Positions 58,057 through 64,000 of a stretch of DNA of 64,000 bases are shown here, one piece after another; the first letter of the stretch is position 1; each line of letters opens with the position of its first letter. This DNA is from Bradyrhizobium guangxiense. Lineage in GTDB: Bacteria > Pseudomonadota > Alphaproteobacteria > Rhizobiales > Xanthobacteraceae. A program made the translations under genes and the position numbers. The notes under the pieces are model-generated. The model was given only the letters and a program-made list of their open reading frames with translations. It ran no database searches and had not been told where the DNA came from. Where the stretch lies: positions 2,324,501-2,388,500 of the forward strand of contig NZ_CP022219.1 in assembly GCF_004114915.1 (NCBI RefSeq), written 5' to 3'.

Positions 58057-59814
58057 ATGACCGAACGTCTCAACGCATTCGCGGTCACGCTCGCCCAGCT
58101 CAATCCGGTCATGGGCGACATCGAGGGCAATGCCGCCAAGGCGCGGGCTGCGCGCGTCCAGGCGATCGCCGACGGCGCCGATCTCGTGCTGTTGCCGGAA
58201 TTGTTCATCGCCGGCTCCCCGCCGGAAGACCTCGTGCAGAAGCCGGCCTTCCAGGCGGCCTGCCGCGCCGCGATCGAAGCCCTGGCGCGCGAGACCGCCG
58301 ATGGCGGGCCGGCAATGCTGGTCGGCACGCCCTGGGTCGAGGACGGCAGGCTCTACAATGCCTGCGCACTGCTCGACGGCGGCCGCATCGCGAGCCTGCG
58401 CTTCAAATGCAATCTGCCGAACTACGGCGTGTTCGACGAGAAGCGGCTGTTCTCGCGCGGCCCTGCTGCAGGCCCGGTGACCGTGCGCGGCGTGCGCATC
58501 GGCGTGCCGATCTGCGAGGACATCTGGCTGGAAGAGTCCGAAGACTACGAGAACGTGGTCGAGACGCTCGCCGAAACCGGCGCCGAGATCATCCTGGTGC
58601 CGAACGGGTCGCCCTACGCCCGCGACAAGAACGATGTGCGCCTGTCGGTCGCGGTGGCGCGCGTCACGGAGAGCGGGCTGCCGCTGATCTATCTCAACCA
58701 AATCGGCGGCCAGGACGAGCTGGTGTTCGACGGCGCGTCCTTCGCCCTCAATGGTGACCTCTCGTTGGCGGCGCAGCTGCCGGCATTTGAGGAGAGCATC
58801 GTCACGCTGCGCTTCACCCGCAACGGCGACGATTGGCGCTGCACAGGGCCGATTGCAGAGCAGCCGGAGGGCGACAAGGCCGACTACGCCGCATGCGTGC
58901 TGGGCTTGCGCGACTATGTCAGCAAGAACGGCTTTCCCGGCGTGCTGCTTGGCATCTCCGGCGGCATCGATTCCGCACTGTGTGCAGCCATCGCGGTCGA
59001 TGCGCTCGGCGCCGACCAGGTGCATGGCGTGATGCTGCCCTATCGCTACACCGCCGCACACTCGATTGCGGACGCCGGTGAGCTCGCCGGCCATCTCGGC
59101 ATCCGCTACGAGGTCTTGCCGATCGCGGAAGCCGTGAACGGGTTCGAGACCATCCTGTCGGGCCTCTTCAAGAATCTGCCGCCTGACGTCACCGAGGAGA
59201 ATCTCCAGGCCCGCACCCGCGGCACGCTCTTGATGGCGATCTCCAACAAAACCGGCCTGATGGTGGTGACGACGGGCAACAAGTCCGAGATGTCGGTCGG
59301 CTACGCCACGCTCTATGGCGACATGAATGGCGGCTTCAATCCGATCAAGGACATCTACAAGACGCAGGTGTTCCGGCTGGCAAGCCTGCGCAACAGCTGG
59401 AAGCCCGACGGCGCGCTCGGACCTGCCGGCGAGGTGATCCCGCCCGACATCATCACGCGGCCGCCGACCGCCGAACTGCGCGAGAACCAGCGTGACGAGG
59501 ACTCGCTGCCGCCTTACGACGTGCTCGATGCCATCCTGGAGCGTCTCGTCGAGCGCGAGCAGCCGCTGGATCAGATCATCGCCGCCGGCTTCGACCGCGA
59601 GACCGTCACGCGCATCGACCATCTGCTCAACGTCGCCGAATACAAGCGCCGCCAGGCCGCGCCCGGCGTGAAGGTGACGCCCAGGATTTTCGGCCGCGAC
59701 CGCCGCTATCCCATCACCAACCGCTTTCGCGACAAGGGCGAGAAGCAGCCCGCGCCCGACGAGGCGCTGGCGTCGCGCGGCAGCAAGGCGTCGATCGACG
59801 CGTTCGAGGGGTGA
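58057..59814 (+). CDS. nadE: Glutamine-dependent NAD+ synthetase
   Basis: 585-residue two-domain enzyme. The N-terminal nitrilase-like amidase releases ammonia from glutamine (LLPELFIAG Glu, CNLPNYGVFDEKR Lys, and C153 in GVPICEDIWLEE). The C-terminal NAD synthase domain has the ATP pyrophosphatase loop GISGGIDSA (from residue 299) and TTGNKSEMSVGYATLYGDMN. Complete. It closes the aroG-dgkA-nadE row; a palindromic repeat follows. Confidence 0.97.
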   Translation: MTERLNAFAVTLAQLNPVMGDIEGNAAKARAARVQAIADGADLVLLPELFIAGSPPEDLVQKPAFQAACRAAIEALARETADGGPAMLVGTPWVEDGRLYNACALLDGGRIASLRFKCNLPNYGVFDEKRLFSRGPAAGPVTVRGVRIGVPICEDIWLEESEDYENVVETLAETGAEIILVPNGSPYARDKNDVRLSVAVARVTESGLPLIYLNQIGGQDELVFDGASFALNGDLSLAAQLPAFEESIVTLRFTRNGDDWRCTGPIAEQPEGDKADYAACVLGLRDYVSKNGFPGVLLGISGGIDSALCAAIAVDALGADQVHGVMLPYRYTAAHSIADAGELAGHLGIRYEVLPIAEAVNGFETILSGLFKNLPPDVTEENLQARTRGTLLMAISNKTGLMVVTTGNKSEMSVGYATLYGDMNGGFNPIKDIYKTQVFRLASLRNSWKPDGALGPAGEVIPPDIITRPPTAELRENQRDEDSLPPYDVLDAILERLVEREQPLDQIIAAGFDRETVTRIDHLLNVAEYKRRQAAPGVKVTPRIFGRDRRYPITNRFRDKGEKQPAPDEALASRGSKASIDAFEG

Positions 59815-59856
59815 GCGACTTCCCTCCTGAGCCGCAAGCGAGATGAGCGTTGTTGT

Positions 59857-60004
59857 GCCCTCGCCCCTTGTGGGAGAGGGCAGCTCCGCAACTGCAACAA
59901 ACTCACCCGGGTGAGGGGTTGTCTCCGCGTTCACAGATGTGAGCGCTGAGAGAACCCTCATCCGGCGCTTCGCGCCACCTTCTCCCACAAGGGGAGAAGG
60001 GGAC
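59857..60004. repeat. Long imperfect palindromic repeat, copy B
   Basis: Shares ordered words with copy A at 35346: CCCTTGTGGGAGAGGG, GGGTGAGGGGTTGTCTCCGC, GAGAGAACCCTCATCCGGCG and CCTTCTCCCACAAGGGGAGA. The last forms a nine-base hairpin at 59978-60000. Like copy A it lies in a convergent junction, here between nadE and the DUF2865 gene, so it may terminate both. Confidence 0.82.
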
Positions 60005-60006
60005 AC

Positions 60007-61191
60007 CTATTTCTGCTGCTGCGGCAGGAAGGTCGGGCCGACCGAGCGGATCGGCTTGTTCTCGGAGCTGGCAGGCGCGGCTGTGTCCGCCGGCGGTGCC
60101 GCGGCCGGTGCGGTCGCGGTCGTCGGTGCGGGGCCTGCGCCCTTCTTCGCATTCGCAGGCGTGCCCTTGTTGAGCCGCTGCTGCTGCATCTTCCTGGCGC
60201 TTTCCTCGGTGACGATGATGTCGCCCTGCTGCTCGACCGTCGCCTTGTCGTCGGCCGATTTCAGCGCGTCCGCCCAGGTCTGTCCTGCGGCCTTGCAGGA
60301 GCAGGACGGGTTGAACTCGCTGCGGAATTTGAAAGCGGTCGGCAGCGCCGTGTAGGGCTGGCCGCTGATCGAGACCGCCGAGTTCATGTCTTCGCCGGGA
60401 TTGCGATGGGTGTAGAGCACGGCTTCCGCTGCTGGGCAGAGCGACTTGCAGGCCTTCTCGTCGTCGGGGAAGCGCGCCGGCACCGTGGCAAACGAAACTG
60501 GGAAATAGGCGCCGTCGCAGGTGCGCACGCACACGGTGCGATAGGTGCCGGATTGCGGTCCGAGATCCGACGGCGGCGGCGCGCCCTGCGGATTGCCCGC
60601 GTTGTTGCCGCCGAACAGATTGCTCAGGAAATTGCCGCCGCCTTGCGATTGTGCGGCGTTGGCGTATTGCGGGCCGCAATTGTTCTGCGCCAGCGCCATC
60701 AGCACCGAGCGGCGCTGGTTGTCGCGCTCCGGGCTGGAGCCGCCGCCGCCGCGCAGGCGCTCGAGATTGCCGGTGATCTGGTCCAGATTGGCGCGCATCT
60801 GCTGGATCTGGGTGTTGACCGGGCCGCATTGGGCCGACTGGCCGTTGAACAGCGAGAAGAAGCCGGAGGAATCGCAGCCCATGCGCTTGGCCTGCATGGT
60901 GACCCGGTCGAGCTCCGCCTGCTGACGGGTCTGGGAGTCCTGGTAGCGGCGGATTTGCTCCTCACGCGCGGGATCGCCACCGCCGCCACGGTCCAGCGCG
61001 GCGAGCTGGCCCTCCAATCGCACGCACATCGGATTCGGCCCGAGGCCATTTTGGCCCGCTTGCGGCGGCGGGCCGGGCGGACCAGCCTGAGCGAAAGCGC
61101 CGGTGGCGAGCACGGCCGTGCTCAAGAGCACGGTGCAGGCAAGGCGAAGGCGAGCAGGGGAGAGAGACAGGAATTCAGGCATATCCGCCAT
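60007..61191 (-). CDS. DUF2865 exported protein
   Basis: 394-residue protein. Signal peptide (RLACTVLLSTAVLATGAFAQ), Gly/Pro-rich stretch, a helical coiled-coil part (about 50-150) with Cys pairs, then the conserved DUF2865 domain: YRTVCVRTCDGAYFPVSFAT, CKSLCPAAEAVLYTHRNPGE and NPSCSCKAAGQTW. The tail is Ala/Pro-rich. Extracytoplasmic and probably disulfide-bonded; function unknown, common in Bradyrhizobiaceae. Start at Met 61191 or Met 61182. Confidence 0.85.
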   Translation of the reverse strand: MADMPEFLSLSPARLRLACTVLLSTAVLATGAFAQAGPPGPPPQAGQNGLGPNPMCVRLEGQLAALDRGGGGDPAREEQIRRYQDSQTRQQAELDRVTMQAKRMGCDSSGFFSLFNGQSAQCGPVNTQIQQMRANLDQITGNLERLRGGGGSSPERDNQRRSVLMALAQNNCGPQYANAAQSQGGGNFLSNLFGGNNAGNPQGAPPPSDLGPQSGTYRTVCVRTCDGAYFPVSFATVPARFPDDEKACKSLCPAAEAVLYTHRNPGEDMNSAVSISGQPYTALPTAFKFRSEFNPSCSCKAAGQTWADALKSADDKATVEQQGDIIVTEESARKMQQQRLNKGTPANAKKGAGPAPTTATAPAAAPPADTAAPASSENKPIRSVGPTFLPQQQK

Positions 61192-61335
61192 TCTAGCGAG
61201 GTCACGGCCCAATGTGACTTTCCATGTGACCTTGGTGGGCCGAAGCGCGCCCTCCCAATAGCCGCTTCCGGCGGCATCGTCACGTCGTTTCGGGGGCCAA
61301 AGGACCGGCCTAAGCTACGCCAGCTCCGAGCGAAT

Positions 61336-61617
61336 TCAGCGCTGGCAGGTGATTGCGACATATTCGTCGCAATGGCCATGGGAGCAATTTGTGCCGGATT
61401 TGGGGACAGAGCCGGTAATTTCGTCGGGATCGACCCGGCGATGGCTTGATGCCTGGGCAAAATCGCGTGACTGGCAATAGGTGTGCGCGGCCGGAGCGCC
61501 GCATTTGTCACCCTTGGCCAGGCATTGGTTGGCAATGATGAAGACACGGGTCTCGGGGAAGGCGCCGGAAGCCGCAAAGATGACGGCGCCGCAAATGAGC
61601 GCGGGCAAAAATCGCAT
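61336..61617 (-). CDS. Small Cys-rich exported protein
   Basis: 93-residue protein with a signal peptide (MRFLPALICGAVIFAASGAF) and six Cys in the mature part (NQCLAKGDKCGAPAAHTYCQ, TNCSHGHCDEY, ITCQR), suggesting disulfides. The Met at 61617 starts a normal signal sequence; the longer frame to 61668 would spoil it. No family name known to me. It lies upstream of the DUF2865 gene on the same strand, 144 bases away. Confidence 0.72.
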   Translation of the reverse strand: MRFLPALICGAVIFAASGAFPETRVFIIANQCLAKGDKCGAPAAHTYCQSRDFAQASSHRRVDPDEITGSVPKSGTNCSHGHCDEYVAITCQR

Positions 61618-61904
61618 GAAAAGGCACCGGGCAAAAAGGGGGAACTGCCGGTTCCAGAATGGGCTCAAATGGTTAGGGCATCATGAACCGTTGTGATGGC
61701 GGCGCGCTATACGGGCGAAAGAAAGCGTTTGCGCGGTACTCTTGACGCAAGGGCGCCTGATGGCCCATATGTTCCGCATGAACGGTCTCCTCGCCATTTG
61801 CGCCATTTGCCGCGAGATTACGAGCTAGCGATTCGCTGGCTGGAGCCGTCTTTTCTCAAACACATTGAGAGCCTTGGACGCCCGGCCGAGAGGGATGGGT
61901 TGTC

Positions 61905-63287
61905 ATGGAATTGCGCCTTTACGATACGCTGAGCAGGGAAAAGCGCACCTTTGTGCCGCTCGATGCGAGCAACGTCCGCATGTATGTGTGCGGACCGACG
62001 GTCTATGACTACGCCCATATCGGCAATGCGCGGCCGGTGATCGTGTTCGACGTGCTGTTTCGCTTGCTGCGCCACACCTACGGCGAGGCGCATGTCAAAT
62101 ATGTCCGCAACATCACCGACGTCGACGACAAGATCAACGACCGTGCCGCGCGCGATTTCCCCGGCCTGCCGCTGAACGAGGCAATCCGGAAGGTTACCGA
62201 GCAGACCGGCAAGCAGTTTCACGCCGATGTCGATGCGCTGGGCTGCTTGCGGCCGAGCGTCGAGCCGCGCGCGACCGAGCATATCGGCGAGATGCGCGAG
62301 ATCATCGAGCGCCTGGTCAATGGCGGTTTTGCCTATGTCGCCGAGGATCACGTGCTGTTCTCGCCGCAGGCGATGAACGCCGCCAATTCCTCGCTGCCGC
62401 GCTACGGCGCACTGTCCAAGCGCTCGCTCGACGAGATGATCGCGGGTGCGCGCGTCGATGTCGCGCCCTACAAGCATGATGCGACCGACTTCGTGCTGTG
62501 GAAGCCGTCCAAGCCCGGCGAGCCGTCATGGCCGTCGCCGGCCGGTATCACGGCCGAGGGGCGCCCGGGTTGGCACATCGAGTGCTCGGCGATGGCATGG
62601 AAGCATCTCGGCGAGCATTTCGACATTCATGGCGGCGGTATCGATCTCGTGTTTCCACACCACGAGAACGAGGTCGCGCAGACCTGCTGCGCGTTCCACC
62701 GCGAGCGCATGGCGAATTATTGGATGCACAACGGCTTCTTGCAGGTCGAGAGCGAGAAGATGTCGAAGAGCCTCGGCAACTTCATCACCATTCACGAGCT
62801 GCTCAGGGATTGGCCGGGTGAGGTGCTGCGCCTGAACATGCTCAAGACGCAGTACCGTTCGCCGATCGATTGGACCATGAAGTCGCTGGAGGAGAGCGCC
62901 AAGACGCTCGATGACTGGTATCGCGTTGCAGCCGACGTCGCGCCCGGCAAGCCGGCCGCATCCGTGCTCGATCCGCTGTTCGACGATCTCAACACGCCGC
63001 TGGCGATCGCGGCGCTGCATGGCCTGCGCGGCGGCGACGTCAGTGCCCTGGCGGGCTCGTTGCGCCTGCTCGGCTTCCTGTCCGAGAGCGCAGCGCAGTG
63101 GGAAGGGCGCAAGCAGCAGGCGAGCGGGGTCGATGCCAAGGAGGTCGAGCGCTTGATCGCCGAGCGGACAGCTGCGCGCGTACGGAAGGACTTTGGGGAG
63201 TCCGACCGCATCCGTGATCTGCTCGCCGCGATGGGCATTGCGATCAAGGACTCCAAGGAAGGAACGACGTGGGAGGTCGCGCGATGA
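61905..63287 (+). CDS. cysS: Cysteinyl-tRNA synthetase
   Basis: 460-residue class I synthetase. Zinc ligand C29 and HIGH-like motif in [17 protein letters not shown], further zinc ligands in [15 protein letters not shown] and HHENE, and KMSKSLGNF near residue 285 as the KMSKS loop. It has the usual length. Its stop overlaps the next small gene as ATGA. Confidence 0.97.
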   Translation: MELRLYDTLSREKRTFVPLDASNVRMYVCGPTVYDYAHIGNARPVIVFDVLFRLLRHTYGEAHVKYVRNITDVDDKINDRAARDFPGLPLNEAIRKVTEQTGKQFHADVDALGCLRPSVEPRATEHIGEMREIIERLVNGGFAYVAEDHVLFSPQAMNAANSSLPRYGALSKRSLDEMIAGARVDVAPYKHDATDFVLWKPSKPGEPSWPSPAGITAEGRPGWHIECSAMAWKHLGEHFDIHGGGIDLVFPHHENEVAQTCCAFHRERMANYWMHNGFLQVESEKMSKSLGNFITIHELLRDWPGEVLRLNMLKTQYRSPIDWTMKSLEESAKTLDDWYRVAADVAPGKPAASVLDPLFDDLNTPLAIAALHGLRGGDVSALAGSLRLLGFLSESAAQWEGRKQQASGVDAKEVERLIAERTAARVRKDFGESDRIRDLLAAMGIAIKDSKEGTTWEVAR

Positions 63288-63397
63288 AGCGGCCGGACAC
63301 GCCTTTCCCGCGGCACTGGCTCTATTACATCGCGCTGAAGATCGCGCTGCTCGCGGGTGCCGTGGCGCTGGTGCTCAAGCTCTATGGGATGTGGTGA
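63284..63397 (+). CDS. 37-residue single-span membrane protein
   Basis: [20 protein letters not shown] is followed by a hydrophobic run ([17 protein letters not shown]). A basic, Pro-containing start and one membrane span suggest a small inner-membrane protein with the N-terminus inside. The start codon overlaps the cysS stop by four bases, and the GNAT gene begins five bases after its stop, so it is firmly placed in an operon. Its function is unknown; it is too short for many gene callers. Confidence 0.65.
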   Translation: MKRPDTPFPRHWLYYIALKIALLAGAVALVLKLYGMW

Positions 63398-63402
63398 GGA
63401 CG

Positions 63403-63894
63403 ATGGGACAGACTTTGCCAAAGCCGGCACTTAGGCCGTTCCTTCCCGATGACCTGCCGGTGCTCGCCGCGATCTTCACCGCCAGCATCGAGGAGCTGAC
63501 CGGCGACGACTATAGCGAGGCGCAGCAGGAAGCCTGGATGGCAGCCGCGGCGGACGAGGAGTTCGGCAAGCGGCTCGCCTCCGACCTGACGCTGATCGCA
63601 ACGCTCGAAGGCTCGCCCGTGGGCTTCGCCTCGCTGCGCGGCACCGATCACATCCGTATGCTCTATGTGCATCCGGCCGTCAGCGGGCAGGGCATTGCGA
63701 CCATGCTGGTCGACGCGCTGGAGAAACTGGCCGGCGGCCGCGGCGCGACGAGCCTGTCGGTCGATGCCAGCGACAACGCGCAGGGCTTCTTCGCCAAGCG
63801 CGGCTACACCGCCCAGCAGCGCAACAGCGTCACCATCAACGACGAGTGGCTCGCCAACACCACCATGAAGAAGACGCTCGGAGCGACGCAATGA
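63403..63894 (+). CDS. GNAT-family N-acetyltransferase
   Basis: 163-residue acetyltransferase with the acetyl-CoA loop MLYVHPAVSGQGIATMLVDA (the Q/RxxGxG/A pattern) and a C-terminal SLSVDASDNAQGFFAKRGYT strand-helix. It resembles YafP-like acetyltransferases. Substrate unknown. It overlaps the next gene by four bases (ATGA), giving cysS, the small protein, GNAT and cimA as one transcription unit. Confidence 0.88.
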   Translation: MGQTLPKPALRPFLPDDLPVLAAIFTASIEELTGDDYSEAQQEAWMAAAADEEFGKRLASDLTLIATLEGSPVGFASLRGTDHIRMLYVHPAVSGQGIATMLVDALEKLAGGRGATSLSVDASDNAQGFFAKRGYTAQQRNSVTINDEWLANTTMKKTLGATQ

Positions 63895-64000
63895 GCAAGG
63901 AGCGCCTTTATCTGTTCGACACCACGCTGCGCGACGGCGCGCAGACCAACGGCGTCGATTTCACTCTGGCCGACAAGCAGGTCATCGCCGCGATGCTAGA
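63891..64000 (+). CDS. cimA: (R)-citramalate synthase, N-terminal part only
   Basis: First 36 or so codons before the window ends: MSKERLYLFDTTLRDGAQTN and DFTLADKQVIAAML. The phrase LFDTTLRDGAQT is the metal and substrate site of the isopropylmalate/citramalate synthase group, and the wording with GVDFTLADK fits CimA, which joins pyruvate and acetyl-CoA for isoleucine synthesis. Confidence 0.88.
   Translation, partial: MSKERLYLFDTTLRDGAQTNGVDFTLADKQVIAAML

Overview
The window is GC-rich, densely packed chromosomal DNA from an alphaproteobacterium, most probably a Bradyrhizobium. That reading rests on the hup/hyp/hox gene order with a very histidine-rich HypB, on gene groupings typical of this genus (gph-rpiA-DUF2059-gor; class II DAHP synthase-dgkA-nadE-DUF2865), and on several families of rhizobial palindromic repeats between genes. 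I saw no insertion sequence, prophage, CRISPR array, tRNA or rRNA. The genus call comes from recognition, not from a search.

Bases 1-17561 hold a nearly complete uptake [NiFe]-hydrogenase locus on the + strand. It begins with the last part of hupS, then hupL, hupC, hupD and hupF, a 260-base regulatory gap, hupGHIJK, hypABFCDE, hypX, hoxA and a hoxJ/hupT-type sensor kinase. HupSL splits H2, HupC passes electrons to quinone, HupD clips HupL, HupF to HupK assist assembly, the Hyp proteins build and insert the NiFe(CN)2CO centre, and HypX supplies CO. HoxA and the kinase are the regulators. Most genes from hupG onward join by 4- to 8-base overlaps. The gap before hupG carries a strong sigma-54 -24/-12 match and an FNR/FixK-type half-palindrome, so it is probably a second promoter.

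Bases 17562-29300 are accessory and general genes. A repeat-rich intergenic stretch is followed by a LysR regulator divergent from a DctA-family carrier that forms an operon with two ureide-catabolic enzymes (ureidoglycolate lyase and ureidoglycine aminohydrolase). Next come a retropepsin-like exported protease, a DUF1289 protein, a membrane histidine kinase, an NhaD-type antiporter, a hydroxyisobutyrate-dehydrogenase-like enzyme, a VOC protein and an Mrp/ApbC ATPase.

Bases 29500-39250 look like one dispersed TRAP uptake locus: two tandem Tat-exported solute receptors of equal length, a two-component system, and an opposite-strand dctQ-dctM-M20 peptidase set with no receptor of its own.

Bases 39400-64000 are mainly housekeeping: moaA, gph, rpiA, gor, class II DAHP synthase, dgkA, nadE, cysS and the start of cimA. 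Among them lie less usual modules: a carboxylate-amine ligase with a class II amidotransferase, a TerB/membrane protein/TerC/YqhA cassette, an aldehyde dehydrogenase divergent from a ModE-like/periplasmic-binding-like regulator, a frameshifted alpha/beta hydrolase, and a 37-residue membrane protein fused into the cysS operon by overlapping start and stop codons.
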